Positions 22,547 through 33,949 of a stretch of DNA of 64,000 bases are shown in pieces (the first letter of the stretch is position 1; the number at the start of each line of letters is the position of its first letter). Source of the DNA: Paratinospora sagittata. Taxonomy: Eukaryota > Streptophyta > Magnoliopsida > Ranunculales > Menispermaceae. A program made the position numbers and the translations under genes. The notes under the pieces are model-generated. The model was not told where the DNA came from. It saw nothing but the letters and a program-made list of their open reading frames with translations, and did not search any database. The DNA is taken from contig CM069593.1 in NCBI GenBank assembly GCA_035771175.1, positions 36,995,741-37,059,740 on the forward strand, read 5' to 3'.

Positions 22547-25526
22547 TGTGGCGACCCCGCGCCCCGGACCACCAACCCCACAGGGAATGGCATGCGGAAT
22601 GCCGGGGCGGGACGCCCGGCGTAGGCATCTCCGACCACTCCTCAACTCCCGTGAGGTGGTTGAGACCCTACGAGCCTTATCTCAAACAACGACATAATAT
22701 CAAAAGGTACTAAACAAAACTACCCACTGTATTAATCATCAAAGACGAGATAATCCATAAAAATGAACCATAAATAAAATCATAATTCCTACAGTCCATT
22801 AAAAATTGACATACACATAAAGTCCAAAATTGTGGGTACAAATAAAAAAAACCGTCATGTGCCCACATGGTCTATCTAGCAAGTCCCAACTCACCCATAC
22901 TAAAATGTGGTAAGTATTATAATTACATAATCCAAAATATAATACTTCATAATATAAAACACAATTCAATCAAAATGCCTCTCAACTCACATAGAGGACT
23001 TGGATTCTCTCGCAGGCAAGGCCCTCAAGATATGACTACTCCCTTGCCCTTATTCGGGACAGAAGGACCTGAAAGAGGAAAATGAGGGTGAGCCAACGAT
23101 GCCCAGTGAATAGAATTCAAATATGCTATCAATACTCATCAATAAAAACCATGTATGCATGTCAATGTGTAGCATGATTAAAAGCTCATAACATATAGAT
23201 ATCAAGCATTTATAATAAGTTCGATGCAAGTAAAAGTTTATCAATTTGGATCCACATTCCACATGCCTTGGGTTACTAGTCCACGTCTATTTCGCCGTGC
23301 CGTTGATCCCAATCATGTTTACTTGGGTTACTAGTCCACGTCTATTTCACCGTGCCGTTGATTCCAATCATTTCCTTCTTAAAACCCTCCTATGACAAGG
23401 TCAAGTCCCCCTATTAGCCAGATAGATGGGCCCAACCAAAGTCATAAGGTTTTCTCAAATCAATGCATCATTCAAAACATTAGAACACATTCATGCTTTC
23501 AACATACAATATATATAAGTGATATGATGACATAAATGATATAATCATAAGTGAAGCCTACTCACAACCAAGCCTCGCGAGAGTATTTAATCACACACGA
23601 CCACCAAACCGAATCAACCCAATCAAGATCCTGAAACATACATCAATATCCTACCATACATCAATATCCTACCATACATCAATTTCTATGCTCAATTACA
23701 TAGACATTACAAATCAACCCTAAATCAGCCCACATATAATTAATAGGCCTAAATCCCATTTAATCCCATCATTCAACTCAAATCACATGACTTAGGCCTC
23801 TAATGCATAGTTCTCATTCATAAACCATTCTATTAATCAAAAATACTGATTTTCAATTCCTTAGGCATAAACATGTCCAAATTTGGGTCACTTGATCACA
23901 AGTAGGCCTAACCCATGATATGGTCACAACCACCAAATCAGTAGCATAATCAACCCTAATCATGCTTAATTAAACATAAGTTGCATCAATTCAATGATTC
24001 TAAGCCAAAAGCATCAAAAGCCCTAAAATATGAAATTTTCCATACTTAGGCCATATTGTCGATTTACACTAGGTCGCCATGTTCAGCCATGTATATCACT
24101 GATTTTGCATCATGGGTTCATCCACAATGGCAACTAGGTCAACATAGTTGACATGCAAGCTATTTGGAAAGGTCTAAGTTCATATTCTAAATGTAGGTCT
24201 AATACAAACAACCCTACCAATTCTTCACATGTATTATTCTGTTCAGATATATCAATCTACCAACAGAAATATGTAATCACAAAATCAACCGTACAGATTG
24301 AAGTATGTGAAGAAACAAACCTTCTGTCCAAATATCAGCCCAATCCAACGGTGGACCGAAAAGATATGTATCTTTGATGAGCAAGTGTCTAATCAGACAG
24401 TTTCTCCTTTCCTGCTGCAAATACCCAAACTCAGATGGCTATATCACACAAAATAATTAACGTATAAATATTTCAACCGTTAATAATACAGAAATATCTG
24501 TTGTAAACTACATACTCAAATTTGATATCCATCCAACGGTACGTTGAGGAGATCTACAAGTTTTACCGAAACGGAACGAGAAACCCAGAAATTCCGACCA
24601 GCTTTGTTTCAGAGGTTATATCTCTTAGCACAAGCTTCTAATTACGATCTCCACCGTTCAGAATGTATAAATATCAGTTATAAACTACATACCCAAATTT
24701 GATAACCATCTAACGGTATATTTACGAGATCTATAAGTTTGAGCGAAACAGTGCGAGAAATCCAGACTTTTCGGCCAGCTTTGTTTGAGAGGTTAGATCT
24801 CTCAGAAGAAACCTCTGATCAAGATCTCCACCGACCAGAATGAAGAACCATAAGCTACGAACGTGCTGAAAAAATTTGAGCTCAATCTGACCGTAAATTC
24901 CAAAGATCCACTTCTTTGATGAAAATCTCGCAGGGTTCTTACTCCTGCAACTCTCTCCTTCTTTCTCTTCTTCTTTCCTTTCTCTTCTTTTCTTTCTCTT
25001 CTTCTTTCTTTTCTCTCCACTCACCTCTTTCTAGCACTTCCTTGATTCCCTCCTTGATTCTCTCCTTGATTCTCTCCTTGTTTTCCTCTCCTTGGTTCCC
25101 TCCACTCATTCTAGCACTTCCTTGAAGAAGACAAGTGGGCATTGGACACTTGTCCACTTTCATGCACCAACCTTCACATGTGTTGGTCTCATACTACCCA
25201 TACCAACCACATGTATTTTAAATGTCCAATCCATTTAATACACCAAATCTTCAATTTCATTTATCCTTTTATTCCATCAATCCTAACCCATATCAATTCA
25301 TGGTTTAATGAGCCCATGCATAAATAATAACATATGCATTAAACTTTAATTTAACATGACTCATATTCAATTTATGATACATATATTTATATACATTATC
25401 AAGCATTAACTATACAAACATTAAACAATCATCAAACAAACACCAAACATATCAAGGCAACACATAGAGTTTGGGCAAAATACAATTGGGTTATGGGCTA
25501 GATGAAATAATTTTCGGGGCGTCACA
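22547..25526 (-). mobile_element. Solo LTR (family S1), reverse orientation, in viral RNase H
   Basis: Read on the + strand it starts TGTGGCGACCCC and ends GGGGCGTCACA, the reverse complement of the S1 LTR at 19160-22105. The target-site duplication is GAACC at 22542-22546 and 25527-25531. Copy B has a single GAACC at the matching point (about 54496-54500). It is 2980 bp long without internal coding sequence. The region 24900-25130 is strongly CT-rich. Confidence 0.96.
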
Positions 25527-25531
25527 GAACC

Positions 25532-26054
25532 ATTCTTGCAATCTTAAAAGTTGCGGAAGAGGCACAAGTTTGTTCTTGAAGTCCAACATTTTTGGGAAAG
25601 CTGAATTGTCCATCTGGATTTCAAACTTGACTGGCCTGAGGAAGAAGGCAAACTTCTGAATACCATATTTGACAGCTAAGAGTTCTTTGATGGTAATATG
25701 GTAATGAAGTTCTGCTGGAGTAAAACTTCCACTTTGATATCCACATATACTCTGTTTGGCATCTTCGAGTTCTAAAAGAACTGCACCCCAATAATGATCT
25801 GAAGCATCTGTCTGAAGAATTATTTGGCCAGTGGTTGGAACAACCAATGGAGGTGGATTCTGACAAACTTCTTTCAGATGTTGAACTGCATGAGTATGGG
25901 ATGATTGCCATGATGGAGGATTCTTCTTAAGAAGGGCAGATAATACTGAAGTATACTGAGATACTTTTGGTAAGAAGATCCGTAAATAATTGACGATTCC
26001 AAGGAATTGTTGTATTTGTTGTCTGGTGAAATATTCATCAGGGAACTTTAATAG
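25532..26054 (-). pseudogene. Pararetrovirus copy A, RT connection and RNase H N-terminal part
   Basis: It continues the RT frame after a stop codon near 26055 that copy B shares. RNase H active-site neighbourhoods are visible: TDASDHYWGA, the HITIKELLAVKYGI helix and QMDNSAF. The frame ends at the solo LTR. The domain removes RNA from cDNA hybrids during viral replication; here it is split and non-functional. Confidence 0.88.
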
Positions 26055-26648
26055 TTAAATAGAAATATGAGGACCTGGTTGGTAAACACCATTAAAGATC
26101 CTCATACCGAGGAAGTCAATTTCAGAAGTGTTGAGTACACTCTCCTTTTCAGAAAACATAATACCAGTTGTATGAGTAATGTCCAGAAATTGGTGGAGCA
26201 GCTGGTGATGTTCCTCATCTGCTTTTGAGAATAAGAGGATGTCATCGATGTAAATCAATGTTGTTGGTAATAGAAGAGCATATATTCTTGTCATTGCTTT
26301 CTGGAATAAGGAAGGTGCAACCTTGAGGCCAAAAGGCATGACTGTCCATTGATAATGTGCATTTGGGATACAGAATGTTGTTTTAGGACGGTCATCAGGA
26401 TGAATTCCTAATTGCCAAAATCCAGCTTTAAGATCAAATTTGTTGTAGATTGTGGATCCGGCAAGAAGGGCCAATTGGGAAGAGATTTTTGGAAGAGGGA
26501 ATTTGTCATCAGCAAGGAAGATGTTCAGAGGACGGTAATTGATTACCAATCTCTTTTTACCTCTTCCTTGTTCAGCTATCTTGTTGACATAAAATGTCTG
26601 ACATGCCCAAGCAGACGTAGTTTGTTCAATCAAACCTTGATTAAGAAG
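26055..26648 (-). pseudogene. Pararetrovirus copy A, reverse transcriptase
   Basis: Caulimovirid RT. Blocks seen on the - strand include VINYRPLN, DKFPLPKIS, FDLKAGFWQ, MPFGLKVAPS and the catalytic YIDDILLFS. A stop just upstream (about 26650; AAA in copy B, TAA here) separates it from the protease part, and a shared stop ends it near 26055. Length and order fit the family. The same domain is at 55025-55620 in copy B. Confidence 0.92.
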
Positions 26649-27190
26649 TTATGTGCATTCTTGTCTGGTTAGAACTAGTTCATCGGGAGGCATTCCAAGA
26701 TGAACTGCTCTGGTTGGATTCAAATCTTCATTCTTCTTAAAAGGTAGGCGGACAAAGTATATAGTATTCTTCCAGAGGATAAAATTTGGAAAGAACTTAA
26801 TACCAATCTTGGCAGTAGTAATGAGATTAGTTTGGAAAATCTCATTGTTGGCAGCTTTGATTAGTTTTTTGTGGGATTTCCAACATTCAGGAGGAAGTAT
26901 GCGTGGGTTCATCATACTTTTAAAAGCTCCAGTATCAAAATAAGCAATCACCGAGATGGGATTATCATACTTTGATTGTAAAATGGAGATGAGAGCATAA
27001 GGAATTAAATGAATAACCTTGGATGTTGGGAAAGAATGGGAAATCATACCCATAAAATGATCATCTGCATCATCATCTGATGTAACCAGAGGAGAGTCAA
27101 GGAGGAGCGCGCTCCTGAGCCTTCTGACAGTTTTTTTTATAATTCGGTAAAGCAGTTTGCACGTAAATAAAAGTGGTTTCTGGCCCATTC
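26649..27190 (-). pseudogene. Pararetrovirus copy A, protease and linker
   Basis: Retropepsin-like region with the motif AYFDTGAFKS. About 240 bases of the protease-RT linker seen in copy B are missing, in frame, between two LW-encoding points (FILW / PLWKN). The upstream end at about 27190 has no further viral coding sequence, so the movement and coat regions were never integrated here or have been lost. Confidence 0.82.
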
Positions 27191-28858
27191 TAAGCCCATT
27201 TGAGCTGGTTCGAGTTCTAAAGAAAGGGAAAATGAAGGGGAAAAGGAGAACGGAGAGCTAGGGTAGCAATTCTGAGGCTCCGGTATGTGATTTTTAGCTC
27301 AAAACTTGCGAATTTTCATTCTTTTCTTTGATTTGTTCAACATGTGTGAAGTTGAACGGATTTCGTGATGGTTGAACGAAATTGTGATGGCCTGGGGTTG
27401 GCCAAATCCGTGGCTTTTGCATTTAATTATGTTTTTAATGGGTTCTTGATGGAAATTAAGATTATGGCATGTAAAATTTACAGGGAAATTGGTGTTGAAT
27501 TGAGGGTACACCCAAACCTTGTTGTAACAAAAACAACTAAGGGTTTGAGGGTGTTCAAATGGGTGTTTATGAGATTTAAAAGATGAATCTTGACTTAAAT
27601 AGGTTCTATTAGGATGTGTACATAAATTGGACGGTGAAATTGTAGGAAATTGATGTTTTGTGTTGGGAATGTCCCAACAAGGGACTGTTTAAGCTTGGAG
27701 TGGGAGTTGTGTGTTGTAGCTAGAAATTGTAGTTGAATGTGAATTATATTGTGATGTGTACAAATCGTCATTGAGAAAGTGGTTGGATTTTGAGTGATTA
27801 GCTGGAAATCTATGGACAACTTGTGTAGGGGCTATAAAGGTGTACTTTGATGATTGGGAAAGCATAGGATTGTACCCATTGTGAGTATTTCTTACTTTTG
27901 GTTTTATGTAGGGTATTATATGTATAAATCCAATTAGTTAAATGTAAGCATGATATTGTACTTACATATGTGTTTTAAATACATGAAATAGTTTTAGTAA
28001 TGGAGCATGTCTTGGGATATATTGAATAGGTCACCGACATGAGAAGCCCTCCTAAGATAATCTGATTGGCTAGGATCTATAAATGGCAAAAGTAAGGACG
28101 ATGCACTCCTTGGGTATAATGAGGGGAAGATGCACTTACTTTCCTAAGATCTATGAATGGGTAAATTGCAGACTGTGCACTCTTTATTGATGCATAATGA
28201 GGGGCAAATGCGCATAATTACCAAAAAGGTGGGAGATGGACAGTATGGTCTTATACTGAGATTTGCATTGTCGTGAAAATGCATGGATATGATGAAACAT
28301 ATATTGATCATGAATTCATAACTGATTAACTTGGTTGCACCATGATATAAATATTGTTTTAATGTCATTTTTGTTATCAATGCATATGTAATGTCATAGG
28401 TAGAATATTCACTAGGCTAGTTGTTGCTCAACCCAAACTCCCAATCTTTTCAAGGCAAGACATCAAGGGCAAAGGCAAGATTCAGGAGATGTAACTACGA
28501 TCTTTGCTAAATGTATGTATTTATAATTTATATATTTGTGGAGTTTTGGGAAGTCATTATGTATTTTGTTTACATATACATGACACTATGTACCGTATTT
28601 ATAATTTAGATGAGTGTGTGGACATGTATATAAAGATGAACGACTAAGTTGATATGTGAAATGGATGGAATGGAATGGTTTGATACTATGTTATTATTAG
28701 TGGATGGAAGAATTTTTAGGATGATATTGTATGATATGCAAATGGATTATTCAGTGTGTGGATAGGTTAGGCTGACAGAGTATCAAGTACTTCTAGGTGT
28801 GGCGTATGTGGTATTCTGTGTCGGTCGTGACGTCACCTTACGAAAGGGGGTCGCAACA
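27191..28858 (+). repeat. Truncated gypsy-type LTR
   Basis: It ends GGGGGTCGCAACA at 28858, like the S1 LTR end (GGTCGCCACA). It contains similar landmarks: GGCAAAGGCAAGATTCAGGAG near 28470 and a region around 28030-28200 with repeated GATGCACT/TGCACTC blocks. No start TG and no target-site duplication are visible, since the left end abuts the virus. It is present also at 56401-58040. I see no gene in it. Confidence 0.65.
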
Positions 28859-29200
28859 TTTACCTTCTCTACCACATGCTAAAATTTGTCTATTTTTTTC
28901 ACCATTATTCGTTTCTCCATGTACCTCTGATCTTTGTACCAAAGCCTACGCGTTGAGCATACTCGTTGTAGAACTCTTGAATATCTTGTAATGATTTTAA
29001 TTGCATCCCTGTCTTTGGTACTAAATGATCATAATTGCCTTCATATATATATTCTTTGACTAGCTTCCCCATTCTCTCTTTCGATATTTTTTCTTCTATC
29101 AGTTGATTTTTCACCATTTTTTACCACTGCTTCCTTGCTAGATAGCTCTTCTGTTGATAGTTCTTCCGTTATCAAAATAAATCATCAAACATTATAGTAG
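28859..29200 (-). pseudogene. FAR1/FHY3-like protein N-terminal fragment
   Basis: On the - strand (29117-28905) the frame contains VPKTGMQLKSLQDIQEFYNEYAQRVGF. This fits the start of the FAR1 DNA-binding (WRKY-GCM1 type) domain of FAR1/FHY3 proteins, which derive from MULE transposases. The frame stops after RNE where the adjacent LTR begins. Upstream codons in another frame read as a Glu/Ser-rich N-terminus, so a frameshift is likely. The same fragment with extra stops is at 58041-58330. Confidence 0.65.
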
Positions 29201-29381
29201 AGTGAAGCAAATACAAAAATAATAATAATCAAAAAAAGTAAACAAAAATAAAATAAATTAAAACGATATAATTATATATAAATTACATCATCGCATGTGA
29301 TTCACACAAGATAAAGCATAAATTTCTCAAATTCTAACTATCCACTTCAAATGAGTTATAATTTCTTTAACATTTGAATTA
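29201..29381. other. AT-rich linker
   Basis: Non-coding AT-rich sequence between the FAR1-like fragment and the exon 12 piece, repeated at about 58375-58563. Nothing recognised. Confidence 0.5.
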
Positions 29382-29468
29382 GTAGAGGCTTCTGCAACCA
29401 CTGGAGGTAATATTAACTCATACATGTTGCTTTTCTTTCAACCTTCTACCTTGTCTTAACATTGAACT
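29382..29468 (+). pseudogene. Exon 12 / intron 12 fragment of LW-domain gene copy E
   Basis: GAGGCTTCTGCAACCACTGGAG followed by the donor GTAATATTAACTC matches the 3' end of exon 12 and the start of intron 12 of copy B (15930-16010). Intron 12 continues to TTGAACT, where the copia element is inserted, and resumes at 31107. Upstream exons are absent; FAR1-linked sequence lies there instead. Confidence 0.85.
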
Positions 29469-31106
29469 TGTTAAAAAAATGGGCAAATAAAACATGGTTT
29501 TTCACCATTTTTAGTTAAATATTAAAGTGGGACCCACAAGTGATTTTGGGTGGGTCCAAATTGATTATTAATCTTTGATATATGAAGATTAAGAATATAT
29601 AAGTATTTAGCTATACCCATTTATATATGAATGAAAATTTGAGTATAAAGTAGCCTACTTGATATATGTAAAGTGGTAAAATTTGAATTCTAATTATTTA
29701 CTTATAAGTGTAGCTAGAATACTATACTTGAATATCAGTTAACACACACACAATGAAGGCTCAGGAGTGATGCTTTGCATCACCCCGCGCACGTGCTCGC
29801 GTGTGCGAGGGCGAAAGGGCGATGAGTTGAAGTGTTGCTGTCACAAGAAGAAGATTGTTGTATCCTTAGAGACAAGTGTCATATACCGTGAGCACCTAAG
29901 CGGGGCATAATTGTCTTAAAGACATAGAGTTACACTCTAGCCTCAATCTACGTCATTACTCTACTGGAATAGTAATTGATCTAATTTAATTAGATATAGT
30001 CTTGTACCTGGTACCTTTAAATACTGAACGAGAGGCAGCTTGCTACTTTAAAAGAGTGGTATTTAAGCGAAACCATTGTGACTCCACCACTCAGACTGGA
30101 GACTAATCTAGTTGATTATTTTGAAAGCTATTTTTCAGTTATTATTGCCACCATACAGTCAACAATCTTAAGACATTTATTCTAATGGAGATAGATTTTT
30201 TCCCTAAACCAACTACTACTCCTATGAAACCTGAGAAGCCAGATAAGTTCGCTGGCACTGACTGTAATCCGCAACTTTGCAGATAATAAGGATTCATCTT
30301 CTGTTTATTTTTGTGGAGTCTTCTTGTTTATGGCATGATAGATTAGGACATGTTAATTCTAATTCATTACGAAAATTGATGAATTTAAAATTATTATCTA
30401 GAACGTCCAGATACGATGAATGTAGTTATTTGTCTAGGTGCGATGTACGAAGATCCGACGATGTGGGATCGAATGCGCTGATCGAGACCATTAGATCGCG
30501 ACCGATTGGATCGATCGCGATCCAACAATGCGGGATCGGTTGCGACTAGCTGAACCGTTAGATTGCGCCTAAATCGATCAGACTTGATCCAACGGTACAG
30601 AAACAGGCACCATGTACAGCCAAGATTTGCCTATAAATAGAGCCTTCTAGAACTCAGAAAATCATCCTAGAAAATTTCAGAATCTATGAATTTTCTTTTC
30701 TTCTCTCTTCTCTGCTTTTAGCATTCTTTTGTGAGTGAGTACAACCAATTTTGGTTCGATTATTCTTGTGAGTTGAAGTGTTATTGTCACAAGAAGGAGA
30801 TTGTTGTATCGTTAATGACAAGTGTCATATACTGTGAGCACCTAAGCAGGAAATAATTGCTTAAAGACATAGAGTTACACTCTAGCCTCAATCTACGTCA
30901 TTACTCTACTGGTAGTAATTGATCTAATTTAACTAGATATAGTCTTGTACCTGGTACCTTTAAATAGTGAACGGGAGGCAGCTTGCTGCTTTAGAAGAGT
31001 GGTATTTAAGCGAAACCATTTTGACTCCACCACTCAGACTGAAGACTAATCTAGTTGATTATTTTGAAAGCTATTTTTTAGTGATTATTGCCACCATACA
31101 GTCACA
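29469..31106 (+). mobile_element. Copia retrotransposon remnant (C1) in intron 12 of copy E
   Basis: It starts TGTTAAAAAAATGGGC and ends CATACAGTCACA, flanked by GAACT at 29464-29468 and 31107-31111. The 5' LTR (29469 to about 30162) has an internal deletion near 29820. The internal part is only about 240 bp and holds two coding scraps: a Gag start at 30185 (MEIDFFPKP..., KPDKFAGTD) and a pre-integrase piece with WHDRLGHVNSNSLRKL, typical of Ty1/copia. The 3' LTR lacks its first part and runs from about 30403. The whole LTR would be about 1.16 kb. Confidence 0.88.
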
Positions 31107-31172
31107 GAACTATCTAAATTAATTCTATATGCCATTATTGGTTGCTTCAAATAACACGAAGAACAATGAAAT
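31107..31172 (+). pseudogene. Intron 12 / exon 13 fragment of copy E
   Basis: It continues intron 12 after the copia element, starting with the target-site copy GAACT, and ends after the first 22 bases of exon 13 at the same 'GAAAT' breakpoint as 10271 and 12752. The acceptor AG is AA. Confidence 0.85.
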
Positions 31173-32224
31173 CACGACCTTAATTAAAAACTAAAGATAG
31201 CCTTAATTAAAAACTCTTCCATCTATCAACTACATCTTTTCCTCAAGAAATCACGGCCAAAAATAGAAATTGTATGGAATGGTAAGGCAGGCCCACGCTC
31301 TATCGAACGAACTCAACTCTGCACACACTGGGTTAATAGAACGCGCCCGCGCCTTAAGCAAAAACCTCTTATGGATCGTTCATAGTCTTGAGCTCCAAAT
31401 TTTCTTCAAAATTTATGACTTCGCTCAAATCATGTTGAGTATTCGATTCCAACCTCATTTTGATGCAATTCTTCAATCTACTTCACAAAATACAAAACAT
31501 AATCAAAATTTAAGAATTAAGCATTTTTAAACATTAAAGCACAAGGGAAAGTCACAAGTTATATAGCTATTATACACTCTATCAAAGAGTAATTAAATGG
31601 TTCCTCTCTGAAATACTAAAAGAGTAACATTCTGAAAAGAAAAGCATGCGCACATCTTTCTATGATATTATTTGAGATTACTCCCATCATTAGTTGTGAG
31701 CTTATATATGCCACAAGAGCCTTAATATGGTATTGGTGAGCATGGCCCTGCGAAATGTTGTAAGTTAAATAAGAAAAAAAATAAAGTTTGACATATTTTT
31801 AGCTTGAAAATTTAAGAAGGTGAATAGAAAGCCCATCCATTTTCATTAAAGGTGGAAAAGAAATAAAGAAATATGAGAATTAAAATAATAGCGGTGAGAT
31901 AAGAAATTTTGTTGGTGGGTTAAGTGGCTTCCACTTTTTAGACATTTTCTAAAGATTTTTTCTTCAAATTACCGTTGTAGGTTTTAAGTTTTATTTTTCA
32001 TGACTTTTATTCATATTTTTGAATGATTTTAAACATTTTGATTATATTAAAAGGTAAATATATATATCTAATTTTTTTATTAATTTTTTTTTATTTTAAT
32101 GATAATCACATGCAGAGCACATCTACTTGTGCTAGTTATAATTAATATAAATAAATTCTTTTCTTTTCACTATATCTTTAAAAAAATACATTCAAAACAA
32201 TCTCTCTCTCTCTCTCTTTTTGAC
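31173..32224. other. Spacer upstream of gene copy C
   Basis: 31173-31855 matches 10272-10960. From about 31856 to 32224 the sequence differs from the copy A side and is AT-rich with a CT microsatellite at 32200-32220. No gene seen. Confidence 0.65.
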
Positions 32225-32741
32225 TTCAACTATTATTTTTTGTTGTACATAATTTTGGAAATTCGATAATGCAATTTTTATTTTTTAGATTTTTATTATT
32301 TTTAAGTTTGACATTATCATTTTAAACATGAAATAAGATTTTTTTTTTTTACAATATAAGATTACAAAAACCTTTTGTCAAATATATTTATAATTTAAAA
32401 GCCAAACCATTTCGGGTACGAAAAGAAAAGCCCAAACCATTTCCATGTGAAACCAAAGCCCAGTTAGCTATGTAGAGCGCACTTGATAGTTGAAAACGTA
32501 CATGGCAAGTTTTTCAGGAAGGTTGTAGTTTTTAACCGTTATCACATTTATTTTTTTAACTATGAATAATTATGTGAGTAGAGGTAATTGAGTATTATCA
32601 TCGATTAGTTACAAATCTGCTCTTCCTTCCATTCCTTGCTTTCTCTCTTTCTCTCTTTCTCTGATCTCTGCTCTCTTCGTCGCCAAACCCATCTTCTTCA
32701 ATTAATAATAAACACATTTTTACCCAAGGAGAATTAATATC
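32225..32741 (+). promoter_or_regulatory. Promoter and 5' UTR of LW-domain gene copy C
   Basis: It matches 11303-11812 and 43665-44163. The TATA position reads TATGAATA (32561-32568) instead of TATAAATA, a change expected to weaken it. The CT-rich 5' UTR and the AATTAATATCATG start context are kept. Confidence 0.7.
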
Positions 32742-33814
32742 ATGAATCCAGATATTTTCACCATCCAATATCTTCTCTCTAATCATCTTCCGGTTTAAAA
32801 TTTTAAACCCTAACCCTATAAACCCTAAACTCTTTTAACTTTTGTGTCATTTAACTTCTTTTATTTCTTATAGTTGGCAACTAAATGATTAACGTTGTTG
32901 CAATGGTTATTTGCATTAAATATTGCAGTCTGAAACAAAGTTGGTAGAATTATTACGAAAGCTTGAAAAGATGGAAGTCTCCAAGCAATATCTACAGGTT
33001 TTAATCCTTGTCGACATTAGTTTATTGGTTGTACCTTTAGTTGAAGGAGCCCTAAAATCTTAAACCATTGATATTGAAAATAATAAATCGTGAGTCAAAA
33101 AATAAGAGACTCGATCGGTAAAAACAAAAGATGTTAATAGTTTAATTTTTGCACCTTTAATGCAATGCATTGCATGTGATTTTAAGTAACCCTAAATTAA
33201 TCTTTAATTAATCAAGTATGGAATTAGTAAACTTCCAAGTAACACTTTCTTCTTGTTAAACTTTGAAATTTATGAATCTATAATTATAATTTACATTTAA
33301 TTTGCAGGGAGTGGAGAAAACTAGTAGACAAATGGTTGGAGTTGGAGGCTTCTGCAACCACAGGAGGTAACAGTGACTCAAACATGTTGCTTTTCTTTCA
33401 ACCTTCTACCTTGTTTTAACATTGAACTATCTAAATTAATTGTACATACCATTATTGGTTGCTTCATATAACACGAAGAACAATGAAATAGAGTTGCAGA
33501 AACGTGTGTCTTGCTTCAGTGTCCCAATTCCATAAACAAGTAAGTATATATTATAATGATTACATTTAGTCTCTCTTATTTTTAGTCCAAACACTACCAT
33601 ATACATTCTATCCATCACTCAAATCCCTTTCCCCAATATGATGATTTAGGATGAACACCACGATGATGAGAACTTAATTCTACAGAAGACTAAAGGTTCC
33701 GAGAGGAAATTATATGAAGATTATCAAAAAGCTGAAAATGGTAATTACTACTTGCCCTTCATGTTTCTTCTTCCTCCACATTTTCCTTCTCACTTTATAA
33801 ATCTTTTGGAGTCG
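32742..33814 (+). pseudogene. LW-domain gene copy C, internally deleted
   Basis: Exon 1 is 32742-32792 (last codon CCG instead of CAG), exon 2 is 32929-32997 (full 69 nt, frame intact). Intron 2 then jumps at about 33212 into intron 11, so exons 3-11 are gone. Exon 12 (33308-33366), a damaged exon 13 (33468-33539; acceptor AG mutated to AT, 3' end altered) and exon 14 (33650-33740) follow. Exon 15 is cut off by the gypsy LTR at 33815. Its exon 2 shows the ancestral reading that copies B and D have lost. Confidence 0.85.
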
Positions 33815-33885
33815 TTCGGGCATGCGCCTGAACGTTCAGGTAGGTACCAGGGAGTTTTTTTTTTGTGCAATCCTAGGGTATTACA
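33815..33885 (-). repeat. 3' LTR fragment of Tekay-3
   Basis: On the - strand the LTR starts TGTAATACCCTAGG at 33885 and survives for only 71 bases. A GTTCAGGCGCATGCC motif is shared with the other LTR at about 43050. The rest is lost at the junction with gene copy C. Confidence 0.8.
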
Positions 33886-33903
33886 CTCTACCCCCCTTAA
33901 AAG
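33886..33903 (-). other. Polypurine tract of Tekay-3
   Basis: On the - strand the sequence reads TTTTAAGGGGGGTAGAG directly before the LTR start. It is the expected plus-strand primer position. Confidence 0.85.
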
Positions 33904-33949
33904 GATTTCGCCCTCGAAATTAGTTTAAGTAGTCATGATGGTTATCAGC

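Larger units (their letters stand above)
17681..27190 (-). mobile_element. Endogenous caulimovirid (pararetrovirus), copy A, partial
   Basis: On the - strand, from high to low coordinates: protease (27190-26649), reverse transcriptase (26648-26055), RNase H (26054-25532 and 22546-22380), a downstream coding region (22379-22106 and 19159-18700), an intergenic promoter region and a tRNA-Met primer-binding site. The RT and RNase H sequences are of the plant Caulimoviridae type rather than gypsy or copia, and there is no integrase. The closest genus is probably Florendovirus, by general resemblance only. Movement and coat protein regions are absent. Two solo LTRs, stops and deletions break it. 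It is a fossil. Confidence 0.88.

Noticed and set aside
22115..22645. A 176-residue - strand ORF and a 90-residue + strand ORF (22425-22697)
   Set aside because: Both run across the boundary between viral sequence and the solo LTR; copy B, without the LTR, does not have them.
24731..25163. Lys/Glu/Arg-rich ORFs on the - strand and Ser/Leu-rich ORFs on the + strand
   Set aside because: They lie in the CT-rich part of the S1 solo LTR and are low-complexity reading of that tract.
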